Below are positions 42,388-54,600 of a stretch of 64,000 nucleotides of DNA, in pieces. The stretch lies in assembly GCA_016718845.1 (NCBI GenBank), contig JADKCK010000101.1, forward strand, positions 57,547-121,546. Reading direction: 5' to 3'. The DNA comes from Sphingobacteriales bacterium. Lineage in GTDB: Bacteria > Bacteroidota > Bacteroidia > Chitinophagales > UBA2359. The stretch's first letter is position 1. Each line of letters starts with the position of its first letter. The notes beneath the pieces are model-generated. The model was given only the letters and a program-made list of their open reading frames with translations. It did no database searches and was not told the origin of the DNA. Both the position numbers and the translations under genes were made by a program.

Positions 42388-44096
42388 TTAATATTGTGAG
42401 GGGAATAATTGCAAATCAGCAGTTGTATCCGTATTATTTTTTTCTATCCAAAGTAGAAATGCAGATGGTGAACCATAGTTTATGAATGCTCCAAAAGATT
42501 GAATACTTGCTACTTCCCAATCAGCAAAAGTATTGAATGGTCCTGTGCCGTAAGAAGGGTCGTAGATTTTGTTGTTAATCCGTATCAAAGCATGATCACT
42601 AAACAATGAATATGGATCATTATTTCCTTGGGCTGCCAGACCAGGAGGCAATGCACCATTAACACCAATACCGTTATTAGTAGGAGATAGTAAGGATTGA
42701 TAATTCTCGGGGTTTTCGCTTATGAGTTTGTAAAACTTATTAGCTTCTACTGTCCAATTTTTTACCATAAATTGAGCAACATTTTGTGGAACATAATCGG
42801 CAGGTATATTGATGATATTTACCGAAGCATTAAAATTTGCTACAGGAGCATCGGGTAAGGCATTAAAATTAGTTACTGCTGTTGTTATTAGAGCATCAGT
42901 ACCTGATGGTAATACAGAGCCTGGAGTACGCCGAATACTCAGGTGTTCGATGGTATTTATGCCTTGTACCCAAAGCATGTCAGCAAAAAAACGAGACCAT
43001 GCCCCACATCTACCGTCTCTTGTTGCCAATAGGGACATCACCGTATAAGGGTTTTCCTCTGTTAAATCAATATCCCCCCAATACTTTAGCGTAGTTGCAG
43101 GAGAAGTTTCTGGATATCTATGCATATTACGTGTGGCAAAGGCTGAGTAAATGGCATCGGGTACTAAAGCTGCATCTGCAATACCTTTTGCTTGGCGGCA
43201 GCTAATATCTAAGGTAGTACGAAATTGGTGCTGTTCGGTAAAAGGCATTGTTGAATTACCCAAAGTTACATAAACTTGGTGTTGGGTGGGGGTATTGGCA
43301 GTAGCGTTAGTCCAAACAACACCTGTATTGTCCCATATCTCCCAGTCTATTTTTAGTGGTTCTAATATGTCTATTTGGTTGGGCAGGGCAGCACTAGCGG
43401 CAATAGGTAACGAAAAACCATAACCATTTGTTGTGCCACTGCTCATTGGTATTAGGGGTGTTGCGGGTAAAGTGGCATTGTATGGGGTAGAGGGTGCCTC
43501 GGTGCTACATGTTGCTTTTACTAATAGGGTGCTCAATAGTTCGGGAGTTAGTCCATCTGCCGTTATCATTAGTTGTATCTGTGGTACGGTGTTACGGGTA
43601 TAGCATACGGGTTTAGGCACAATAGAGCCTGTAGTTTTTATCCAATGTGCATTGGCAGGGAAAGCGCCCATTACATACGGGTCGGGAGGTGCGGTGGGGC
43701 TAGTTGGGTCTATGTAAATAGGGTGAGAGGCACTAAACCCTATTTTATAAACTTTTGCCACCACTACTGCTACTTCGTCTTCGCAAAACACACCTGCAGC
43801 ATCTGTTACTGCTGCTTTAAAGTAGGTTGTTTCGGTAAGGGTTTGCGTAATGGTGTTTATTTCGGCACCTTCGGCAAAGGTTGTGGTGGGGTAATTAGCT
43901 TGGTCAAAGGTGCGTTTGTACCATTTTATTGGTATACCTCGTCGCGCAAGCCCGGTAGTTGAATAATGGCTGTTAGGGTAATACTTGCACCTTCGCCTAT
44001 TACGCGGTCGGGTCCAATGTTAATACCTGTTGCCCATAGCTGTTGGCTGCACAATGCGCACAGTAGAAAGGCAAAAAATAGTTTTGTTGGTTTCAT
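42388..44096 (-). CDS. Secreted transglutaminase-like protein, paralogue 1 (one frameshift)
   Basis: About 570 residues. The signal peptide MKPTKLFFAFLLCALCSQQLWA starts at 44096. An Ig-like domain (GINIGPDRVIGEGAS, PIKWYKRTFDQANY, TTYFKAAVTDAAGVFCEDEV) spans the frameshift near 43950, where one C is missing (TACCAATAAA). The C-terminal half carries DGRCGAWSRFFADMLWVQGI (Cys), FSDHALIRINNKIYDPSYG (His and Asp): the Cys-His-Asp order of the transglutaminase-like cysteine peptidase fold. No T9SS tail. Shares its whole layout, including signal peptide, with 45525-47302. Substrate unknown; amide hydrolysis or cross-linking outside the cell is the family role. The intact main frame is 42388-43791. 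Confidence 0.75.
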
Positions 44097-44137
44097 TGAT
44101 TGTTGTTAATTTGTTAAAAAATACATGAGCATAAGGT

Positions 44138-45517
44138 TTACTTTATGGGTGGCATTAGTTTGTTTTTTTGCTCGAGATAATAGTAGTAAGGTTCTCGTTT
44201 TTTTTCGTGCAACAACTCCATTTCGGCTAAGTTGGGTATGCCTGGTAAGGGTATGCTTTTGTCGCGGAGGCGTATTTCGTTGAGTTCGTAAATCTCTAAT
44301 TCGCCACATTCGTTCAGTCGATATATTTGGGGTAGGGTATCGCAAGGCGAGTAGTAAAATAGGGTATGAACGCCTATTAAATACGTTGTTGTTGGTTTAC
44401 ATGTTTCTTTGCTCATTTTATAGTTTTGATAGCCCAATAATAAATATTTATTGCCTTTTGTATTATAAACAGTCGATATTAGCTCGTCTTGGTCAGTACG
44501 AAAAGTAAATACAGTACCTCTTATGCCATTTTCGCCGAAGGTATCTTTGTCTAATACAAAATCAGTTTTGTCAATGCTTCCTACAATTTTTACCATTGAT
44601 GTATCCCACAATATAGTTACTTTATCGGGCTGTATTAGTTCTATGTAAGTGTCCACTGGTTTAGTTTGGCGTTTTCGACCATTGGTTTGGTAATTACCAT
44701 AAAACCTAATGATGCCTTGTGGTAATTCTTTTTCGAACAATATGGTGTCTTTAGTTATCCAATTGTTAGTTTTTTTTTTACTAAACAATTCTTTGGACAA
44801 TTGTAGTGCAAACATTGTATCGGTTATTTCTTGAAAATATTGTGTATGACATCGATTTATTTTTTTTCGCAATTCATCATCGTCTATTAAAAAAGAGAGA
44901 CCTAATAAAGGCACATTTTTGTTTCGCGAACGATATTTTGTTAATTTGTAGATTTCTAGTTCGCCATAATTGTTAATGCGGCATATTTGCGAACCATTGT
45001 AATTATTTCGATAAAGATTGATACCTACTAATTGAGCGTATTGCACAAAAGATGTAGTTGGAATATAGTGACAAGCTGCTAATTGCCATTTTTTTGTACT
45101 AGGGTTATATGCGGTTGATACCATTTGTATATCTATGTCGCCATTGCGTCCAGCAAAAGAAAATAAATGATCTTTTAGTTTGATATCAAACACATTGCGT
45201 ATTTTAAATACAGATGTATCCCACAGTATTTCTGATTGTTCCCTCCTAATTAATTCAATAGAAACAACCATGGGCGGCATTATATCACCTTTTGTACTTG
45301 ATAGTTTATATTTACCATGGTATTTAATAATCCCTTCTGGTATTTTTGTTTCGTACATAACAGTATCTTTTATTACCCATTGATAGATAGAATCTGTTTG
45401 CTTCTGTCGCTCTTTTTCCATAAACGATACCCTTCGTATGTTTTATTGCCTCCCGGAAATTGAGCCACCAAAGTGAGTGTGTTGCATAATAGCAACAATA
45501 CATCGTTTTTTAATCAT
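44138..45517 (-). CDS. Secreted hypothetical protein with internal duplication (frameshifted N-terminus)
   Basis: The main frame 44138-45421 (427 aa) lacks a signal peptide. Upstream, ATG 45517 (MIKKR) and, after slips, LLLLCNTLTLVAQFPGGNKT and YEGYRLWKK supply one. The protein has two homologous halves of about 200 residues: WVIKDTVMYETKIPEGIIKY / WITKDTILFEKELPQGIIRF, SEILWDTSVFKI / VTILWDTSMVKI, NNYGELEIYKLTKYRSRNKN / NECGELEIYELNEIRLRDKS. No known family seen. It lies 7 bp after paralogue 2 and 41 bp before paralogue 1 of the transglutaminase-like genes, so it is part of the same operon. Probably exported. Confidence 0.7.
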
Positions 45518-45524
45518 CTTGCAA

Positions 45525-47302
45525 TTAGTTTAATCTACGGATTGTTTTTTCTTCTTTTTCGTACATGGTTTCATTTTCGTTTAATTTTTCAAACCAAAGG
45601 TATTTATCACTCGCATCTATACCGCATGATTCGCCAGGTGCATTAAGTATACAGACTGTAGCACCAAACCCTTCGATACTGGCAAGTTGCCAAGCTGCAA
45701 AAGAGTCAAAGGGTCCAGTACCATAAGACGGATCGTAGTATTTACCATTGTACCGAACTATAGAGTGATCGGAGAAATAAGAATATGGATTAGAAAAAAC
45801 TTGAGATGGTAAGCCATCTGCCAAAATGCTATTATTTTCATCATTCCAAATATCGTCATTAAAACCGTTATTGTCGGTATTACCAATACCTGCTGCATCT
45901 GTCGAAAAATAAAATTTACCCACAGAAGTACTATTAACCTCCCATTCTTTGACATGAAAAAATGCTCTTACTTTATCAGGATTATTTGGAGCTTTAATTT
46001 TACCTATCAAGTAAGGAGGTATTCCTAGCCAGTTTTCACTAATATTAGTCAGTAAACCAGTAGTGCTAGTATTATCTAATCCCATATCTGCTGTTCTTTG
46101 TGCCGAGATATGTCTATAGCCTATTTCTGTACCATTTTGTTTGTTAATTCCTTGTACCCTTAGCATATCTATAAATAAGTTCATCCAACTACCACAACGC
46201 CCATCTTGCCATTTTAGTAAATTGTGTGTATTAGTTTCTATCACTTGTAAAGGCTGTCCAGGCTCTGGATATGGTGGAATATATAAAGCAGGATTCCCCC
46301 AATACTTCATAGCTACTGCTTCTGGTACATCTACTTTGCGCACATCTCTATCTTGAAATTCGGTGTAAATATGCGTTACAATATCTTCTGGGGTGCTATA
46401 AGTTGCGGCATTTTTACAGCTTAAATGTACTGTTGTCAAATACCGTTGTGTTGCGTCTAAAATAGGCAGTGTTGCGGTAACATATACTCGGTTTAAGGTG
46501 GTGCTTATTGGGTTTGTTTCCCGATGTACCTGCTGTATAAGATATTATCCAGGCAAAAGCCATAGGGTCGTAAAAACCTACTTGGGCAGCAAAGGCTGTG
46601 CTAGCCTCTACATCGGTAGCACTTTCTAAAATACTACCATTTTGTGTAACACTTGTTGAGGGGAATAAATAAATGGGAGATTGTCCTTCGATACCTGCAT
46701 TGCATTTAATACGAATATTCTGCACAAAATCAGACATTAGCGTTGAAGGGGTTAGTGGTTGTTCGCTGCCATTAGCTATCAGGTTTAGTTTAAAACTAAG
46801 TTTTATTTTGTCGTTACCTTTGTACAATACTGGGTTTTTTAGTGTCGGATTATCGCTACTGTTCCAATGTGGGGCGGTAAAATAATCGGGTGCATTGTTG
46901 CTTGGGGTAGGGTCTTGACGTACATTGCCTTGTGTGTTTAAAAAAGACACTTCTGCCACAGTAACAGATGGCACTATTAGTACTAACACATCTTCACAAA
47001 AAACCTGTACCGCATCGGTTACTGTAGCTTTTACGTATGTAGTTTCGGTGGGGCTTAGGGTTACATCAGTCATACCTGTACCTTCGGCAAAAAGCGTGTA
47101 ATTGGTTTCGTTGTAGGTGCGCTTATACCATTTTATCGGAAACTCTTCATCGCAAGCCATTTATGGTAATATTGGCATGTATACCAACAGTTGTACCTAC
47201 AATTACAATACGGTCATTTCCAATATCAATACCTGTTGCCCATAACCGTAGGCTACATAATGTACACAGTAGAAAAGCAAAAAATAGTTTTGTTGGTTTC
47301 AT
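45525..47302 (-). CDS. Secreted transglutaminase-like protein, paralogue 2 (two frameshifts)
   Basis: About 590 residues. The signal peptide MKPTKLFFAFLLCTLCSLRLWA starts at 47302. Slip 1 is near 47150 (GGCTTGCGATGAAGAG lacks one base, so GLRDEEFPIKWYKR is broken). Slip 2 is near 46510, after ISYTAGTSGN, where PISTTLNRVYVTATLPILDA should follow. Intact segments are 46414-47160 and 45525-46439. Catalytic-type motifs: DGRCGSWMNLFIDMLRVQGI, YFSDHSIVRYNGKYYDPSYG. Closely parallels 42388-44096 along its entire length. First gene of the cluster; promoter -7 box at 47348-47355. It ends in a basic tail without a T9SS domain. Confidence 0.75.
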
Positions 47303-47347
47303 TGGTTGTTGTTATTGTTAATTTGTTAAAAGATACTTTTGATGCAG

Positions 47348-47355
47348 CAAAGGTA
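47348..47355 (-). promoter_or_regulatory. -7 box of the secreted-protein cluster
   Basis: TACCTTTG on the minus strand, 46 nt before ATG 47302. No TTG at ideal spacing. Confidence 0.45.
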
Positions 47356-47469
47356 GTGCTTGATGCTCAATTTGTATCTTGTTTAGGGTAATTAACAACA
47401 GATTTTTTTTTAATCAAGTATTTTAACTATGTAATAGTACTTAATTTAGTTGTTTTATGCTACTGAATG

Positions 47470-47862
47470 ATAATTATGGTATGTTGTGATGTGGATATGT
47501 TGTGATGTGGAGATGTTGTGATGTGGATATGTTGTGATGTGGAGATGTGGAGATGTTGTGATGTGGCGATATTGTGATGTGGAGATGTTGTGATGTGGAG
47601 ATGTTGTGATGTTGTGATGTGGAGATGTTGTGATGTGGAGATGGGTGGAGATGTTGTGATGTGGAGATGTTGTGAGGTGGAATGTTGTGATGTGATGTTG
47701 TGATGTGGAGATGTTGTGATGTGGAGATGTTGTGATGTGGAGATGTTGTGATGTGGAGATGTTGTGATGTGGAGATGTTGTGATGTGGAGATGTTGTGAT
47801 GTGGAGATGTTGTGATGTGGAGATGTTGTGATGGAGATGTTGTGATGTGGAGATGTAGCAAG
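47470..47862. repeat. 16-bp minisatellite GATGTGGAGATGTTGT
   Basis: More than 20 units with period 16 and occasional deletions or GATAT variants. The minus strand stays open as a His/Ile/Thr/Ser/Pro peptide, which I treat as an artefact of the repeat. Related short array at 27640-27725. Confidence 0.9.
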
Positions 47863-47874
47863 ATGATAGTGTTA

Positions 47875-48127
47875 TAGTCTACCAACCACTAATTAGCGGT
47901 CTTAGACCACTCCGTTGCGGTCTTGGAGACATGTGAACTAGTTCTGGACACATAATTATGGGTCTACCAACCACTAATTATGGGTTCGAGACCACTAAAT
48001 AGGGGTTCGAGACCGCTAATTATGGGTCTACCAACCACTAATTAGCGGTCTTAGACTACTAATTATGGGTCTAAGACCGCTCGATAATAGTATGACAACT
48101 ACTCCGTACTAGTTCAGAACCACTAAT
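47875..48127. repeat. Palindromic repeat array, copy 2
   Basis: 47925-48126 matches 3090-3292 nearly base for base, and the preceding 50 bp are one 43-bp unit of the same family. Lies downstream of the giant adhesin gene, as copy 1 does for its adhesin. Confidence 0.9.
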
Positions 48128-48164
48128 GACCATTTAAATACAAAAACTACCTTTTGTTTAATAA

Positions 48165-48475
48165 TTTCGGGTATTTATGGTACGCAGGTTTTTCATGATT
48201 TGCCATGATTAGTCATGATTTTTAATCTGCATACTGTTTACGGGCACGCAGATTTTTCATGATTGGTCATGATTTTAATCTGCGCAAATCATGATTATCA
48301 CGATCAATCTGCGTACTATTTTTTTATGGTACGCAGATTTTTTATGATTTTTAACCTGCGTAAATCATGATTATCATGATTAATCTGCGTACTATTTTTT
48401 TATGGTACGCAGATTTTTTATGATTTTTAACCTGCGTAAATCATGATTATCATGATTAATCTGCATTCTATTTTA
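48165..48475. repeat. TACGCAGATTTT / AATCATGATTATCATGATT repeats
   Basis: Three to four units built of TGGTACGCAGATTTTTTATG, then CCTGCGTAAATCATGATTAT, then CATGATTAATCTGCGTACTA. The ACGCAGATT and AATCTGCGT ends are inverted, so each unit can form a long hairpin. Together with the two preceding arrays, the gap 47303-48615 is almost wholly repetitive. Confidence 0.85.
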
Positions 48476-48536
48476 AATAGTTTCGCGTTTTGGCTTCGCT
48501 CAACATTACTATCTTCACAATCGCTACACCTAAAGC

Positions 48537-48575
48537 AACAATCCCCGCCTCTTGGTCAGAGGCGGGGATGTTGTT
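48537..48575 (-). terminator. Hairpin terminator of the giant adhesin gene
   Basis: 12-bp GC-rich stem ATCCCCGCCTCT (48541-48552) / AGAGGCGGGGAT (48558-48569), extended by ACA/TGT pairs. The T run is clearer on the plus strand, but it lies 41 bp past the minus-strand stop. Confidence 0.65.
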
Positions 48576-48615
48576 TTATTATTCAGCGTTTAAGTACGTT
48601 GGGTGTCGGCAAGGA

Positions 48616-51600
48616 CTACTGTTTGATAAATCGGGTAGTAGCGGTTGCGTTTTCGGTGCTAATAGTTACCATATACATACCAGCGGTGTAACCGTTAAGG
48701 TTGATATTAACTGTGTTGCTGCCTTGTTGAGCATCTACACGGTTAGTTGTCATTACGCGTCCGGTTAGGTCTGTTATGGTTAAGGTAGCTGTTGCGTTGC
48801 TTGGCGATACAAATGCTACATTTACAAAGTTGGTAGCAGGTACAGGATATACGTTGTTTAATGACAACTGGGTAGCAGTGGCATTTGTTAGGCGTACTTC
48901 TTTGTCTTGTGCTAATACTTCGGCAATGTGTTGAGCATTGTTTTCGTCTTGTACATAAATACGTCCAGATTCTTGGCAATCGTCGGTTACATCAATTACA
49001 TAGTAAAGGGTATCACAAACGCCAAGCGGTGTGCAACCTACAATAGTAATGGTTTCTGAACCAACAAACAACGGTAAAGCGGTGTACTGTACGGTTGTGT
49101 TGTCAATAATTTGGATACTACAGTTAAAGGTAGTAGTAGCCGATGTGATTGTCCAAGGACCTGCACCACAGAATGATGGGGTGATTTGAACAGGTGTCAT
49201 CGGTTGTGCGCATAATATAAAGGTGTCTTCGCAAGCATTGTTGATAACTGTAATGGTAACAGTTGCCATGTCGCAGTTGCCATCGTTGTCGCAAATTTGG
49301 TACATGAACGAGTCTGTACCGTTAAAGCCTGCATTAGGAGTGTAAGTAAATTGGCTACCATTAACAGTAATAGTACCGTTTGCAGGTTGCGTATAAGACG
49401 TTACACTAATTGCATCGCCATCAAGGTCGTAGTCGTTGCTTATTACGTTGATAGTAACAGGCAAGCCGCCGTCCGATGTACCACTATCATCTACTGCAAC
49501 AGGTGGTGTTGAGTTACCGGTTACAGTAATAGTTACCGTAGCTTGGTCGCACAATGGTGGTGTTGCATCGTCGCAGATTTGGTAAGTGTAGGTATCAGTA
49601 CCGTTAAAGCCTGGGTTAGGCGTGTAGGTAATGTTGCCACCATTTACAGTTAGTGTGCCATTTGCAGGTTGTTGTGTTACGGTAAGTGTCAATGGGTCGC
49701 CATCTGGGTCGTAGTCGTTGCCTAATACGTTAATGGTAACAGGGTTGCCATTGGTAGATGTGCCACTATCATCAACTGCTACGGGTGCTTGGTTAGGTGT
49801 GCCATTACAGTTATTGCTTACGGTGATGTAAGCATAAGCCGTATCGCATACGCCATTTGCACAACCAATAATGGTTAATACATCGTTAATATCAACGTTT
49901 GTTGGGAAACCTTGATATTGTACGCAACCATTGTTAATGGTAATATTACAGTCAATACCGTCTAGGTTTGTTACACTTGTGATGGTGTAATTACCGGCAG
50001 GACAGAATACTGGGCAGATGGTGTTTGTTACGTATGGAGCTGTACAGAAAGTAGTTGTCCATGTTTCGCAAGCAGGTGGCGGCGGTGTGCAGTTACCAAT
50101 GTGTACATAGATGTATGCAGTGTCGCACATTGTTGGGTTAGCATCGCTACATGCAATTACGGTAATGGTATCGTTGCCAGTTTGTAGCGGTAGGGCTGTG
50201 TAAGTTACACAATCATCTACTACTTGTATTACGCATCCTGTAAAGTAGCCCGCTGTTGCACTAGTTATATGCCACGAGCCATCGATACAAAATTCGGGAC
50301 ATACTGTTTCTGGTTGCAATGGTTCTACACAAATGCTAGTTTCAAAAGTTTCACAATCTTCGGGTTGTGGATCTACATGGATGATAACGATTGTTTCATC
50401 GCACAAGTTACAAGTTGCATCGTTGTTACAAGTTTGGTAAGTAAGCGTATCAACACCACTAAAGCCTGGGTTAGGTACATAAACAATTTCGCCTGTTGCT
50501 GGATTTACGGTTGCTGTTCCGTGCATTGGTGGAATTACAATGGTTGGGTTGTTCAATACGTAGCAGCTATAGTCGTTGTCGAGTACATCAATATTAATAC
50601 CTTGGTATCCGGTAGTAGTGTTGGTTGTTTGACCATTGATAACTACCGAGTTGGTGTGGATAAACGCCTCGTCTTGGTTAGCTTGTGGTGCTGTACAACC
50701 TACATGCACATAAAATACTTGCTCTAAGCAGTTGTTTGGATTGCCAATTTCGCAGAAAGTAATAGTAACAGTATCGGTACCTGTAAAGCCAGGGAATGGC
50801 GTATAAGTTACACAGCTTTGTGTTACGTTGCTAATGTTACAATCAAACACAGATTGGTAGTCGGTAATTTCGTATCCGTTAGGTAAATCAACACACAATT
50901 CGGTAGCTGTAAATATTGGCGTACAAACATCTTGTGGAATTTCTTGTGGTATGCCATTGTCAGTTAAACCAAAGTCGGCATTCAAGAATACTTCGCCTTG
51001 TAGTAAGGTATGGCTAACTGTTTGTGGAGTGGTATAACCCAATCCGTCGGGTATGTTAGACAAGCTTACGGTATAGTTACCTGGTGCTAAGTTCTCGAAT
51101 AGGTAAGTGCCATTAGCGTTGGTGGTAGTAGTGGCAATTTGTGTACCATTTAGGTACAATATTACGGTAATACCTTCGATACCTGGTTCGCCTTGGTCTT
51201 GGTTGCCATCTTCATCTATATCTAACCAAACAAAATCGCCAATAACACCTGGTACTACATAAGGGAAGTCGAGGGTTAAGTCGGTTTCGCCCGAGCTTAG
51301 GTTGGTAGTAATGCTTATGCCGTTTTCGGCAACTAAACCATTTACTAATTGCGGTACAACTACGGTGTAGGTGCCGGGCAATAAGTTACTAAATCCGTAG
51401 ATACCTTGTGCATCGGTGGTAGTTGTGCCTATTAGTTGTCCGTTACTATCAAACAATTGTACAGTTACGTTAGGAAGAACAGGTTCGCCTAAATCGTATT
51501 GATTATCGGCATCTAAATCTTGCCATACAAAATCGCCTAAGCTAGCAGGTAATACTAAACCAGCATCTACGGTTAGGTTATCTTCGCCTTGTGCAAGGGT

Positions 51601-54600
51601 AATAGTGCCTGTTTGTCCGTTGGTGTTTGCATCGCTGTCGGTAGCATCGTTACCTTGGTTATTGTAAGTAAATAAATAACCGTTAGGTGATGTAAATACT
51701 ACATAATAGCTTCCGGCAGGTAAGTCGGTGAATAAATACGCACCGCTAGCATCTGTGGTAGTAGTACCAGTTAGTGTGTTGGTAACAGCGTTGTACAATT
51801 GTACAGTAACGCCCGATACGCCAGGTTCGTTGCCATCTTGTTGTCCGTCGCCGTCCATATCTAACCATACATAGTTGCCCAACGAGCCAAGTTCAACAGC
51901 AGGTGTTAAACCAAAGTTAGTATCTAAGTACTCTTCGCCAGGTTGTAAACTTACCGCTTCGCTAGTTGGAGTAGTAGGTGTCAGACCGTTGGGGTAAGAA
52001 ATCAATACTACTGTATACTCGTCTGGTGGTAAGTTGTTGAACAAGTAGAAGCCAAAGTCGTTGGTAGTTATATAAATGGTGTCGCCTTGCGAGTTGATAA
52101 GTGCAATTACTGCACCTGGTACGCCTACTTCGCTTGGGTCTTGGATACCATCAGCATCTGCATCTAGCCATACAAAGTTACCAATCATACCTGGTTCGGG
52201 TACAAAGCCAAAGTCGGCTGTTAATACATCAGGTTGTGTTTCGGTTAGTGTTACGTTATATTGGTTAGGTGTAGTTAGGTTGTGGTCGGCAGGACCTTGA
52301 CCTACTACAACGGTATAGTTACCTAATTGTAAGTCGTCGAACAAGTAAGCACCATTTGCATTGGTGGTAGTAGTGGCAATAGGTTGTCCGTTTTGGTATA
52401 AGGTAACGGTGATGCCTGGGATACCAGGTTCGTTAGCATCTTGGATGCCATCGCCATCGTTATCAAACCATACAAAGTCGCCGATAGAGCCTGTTGGTAG
52501 TGGTGTAAAGCCAAAGTCGGCATTTACATAATCTTCGCCTTCGCCCAATGTTACGTTTAAGCTTGTTGGGGTAGATGGCTCGGTACCATCAGGGCCACTG
52601 CCTACTGTTACGGTATAGTTGCCAGCAGGTAAGTTGTCAAATACATAGTTACCGTTTTGGTTGGTAGTTGTAGTGGCAATTACATCGCCGTTGCTATCGT
52701 ATAAAGTAACAATGATACCTGGTATGCCTGTTTCGCCTGGGTCTTGTACGCCGTCGCCATCGGTGTCGTTCCATACAAAGTCACCAATTGAGCCTAACTC
52801 GGGTATTACAGGTGTAAAACCAAAATCAACGGTAGTGATGTCTTCGCCTGGTGCTAAGGTAACGCTTATGCTTGATGGAGTACTTGGTGTAGTTCCGTCA
52901 GGACCTTGACCTACGATTACGGTATATTCATCGGCAGGTAAGTTATCAAATACATAGTTACCGTTTTGGTCGGTGGTTGTAGTTGCTACTAAATTGCCTT
53001 GGCTGTCATACAAACTTAAAGTAACACCTGGTATGCCTGTTTCGCCTGGGTCTTGTACGCCGTCACCATCGGTGTCGTTCCATACAAAGTCGCCAATTGA
53101 ACCTGTTGGTATTGGTGTAAAACCAAAGTCAACCGTAGTGATGTCTTGACCTGGTGCTAAGGTAACATCTACACTTGTAGGTGTGCTTGGGTTTGTTCCG
53201 TCAGGACCAGAGCCTACAATTACTGTATAGTCGCCAGGAAGTAAGTTGTCAAATACGTAGTTACCATTTTGGTCGGTAGTGGTAGTGCCAATTATATTGC
53301 CGTTATCATCGTACAAAGTAACAATGATACCTGGTATGCCTGTTTCGCCTGGGTCTTGTACGCCGTCACCATCGGTGTCGTTCCATACAAAGTCGCCAAT
53401 TGAGCCAAGTGGTGCAAAACCAAAATCAACGGTGGTGATGTCTTGACCTGGTGTTAAGGTTACATCTACACTTGTAGGTGTGCTTGGGTTTGTTCCATCA
53501 GGACCCGAACCAACTACTACTGTATAGTCGCCAGCAGGTAAGCCTTCAAATACGTAGTTGCCATTGCTATCGGTGGTAGTAGTGGCAATTACATCGCCAT
53601 TGCTATCGTACAAGGTAATGGTAACACCTGGAAGACCAGTTTCGCTTGGGTCTTGTACGCCGTCACCATCAAGGTCGTTCCATACAAAGTCGCCAATTGA
53701 GCCTGTTGGGATTGGTGTGAAGCCAAAATCAACGGTGGTGATGTCTTGACCTGGTGTTAAGGTTACATCTACACTTGTAGGTGTGCTTGGGTTTGTTCCG
53801 TCAGGACCCGAACCAACTACTACTGTATAGTCGCCAGCAGGTAAGTTATCAAATACGTAGTTGCCATTATCGTCGGTAGTAGTAGTGGCAATTACATCGC
53901 CATTGCTATCGTACAAAGTAACAGTGATACCTGGTATGCCTGTTTCGCCTGGGTCTTGTACGCCGTCACCATCGGTGTCGTTCCATACAAAGTCGCCAAT
54001 TGAGCCTGTTGGGATTGGTGTAAAACCAAAGTCAGCATCCAAATAGTCTTCGTTTTCGCCCAATGTAACACTTACGCTAGTAGGTGTGCTTGGTGTTGTA
54101 TCGTCAGGACCAGAGCCTACGATTACTGTATAATCGCCAGCAGGTAAATCGTTGAAAATATATCCGCCGTTTTGGTCGGTAGTGGTAGTAGCTAATACAT
54201 CGCCATTGCTATCGTACAACGTAACAATAACACTTGGAATACCTGTTTCGCCTGGGTCTTGTACGCCGTCACCGTTGGTATCTAACCATACAAAGTCACC
54301 AATTGAACCTAACTCTGGTACTACAGGTGTAAAGCCAAAATCAACGGTAGTGATGTCTTCGCCTGGTGCTAAGGTAACAGTTATGCTTGATGGAGTACTT
54401 GGTGTAGTTCCGTCAGGACCTTGACCTACAATTACCGTATAATCGCCAGCAGGTAAGCCTTCAAATACGTAGTTGCCATTATCATCAGTAGTAGTGGTGG
54501 CAATTACATCGCCATTGCTATCGTACAAAGTAACAGTGATACCTGGTATGCCTGTTTCGCCTGGGTCTTGTACGCCGTCACCGTTGGTGTCGTTCCATAC

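Noticed and set aside
47460..47885. 141-residue ORF rich in His, Ile, Thr, Ser and Pro (minus strand)
   Set aside because: It is simply the translation of a 16-bp minisatellite that lacks stop codons in one frame; no start context or conserved features.
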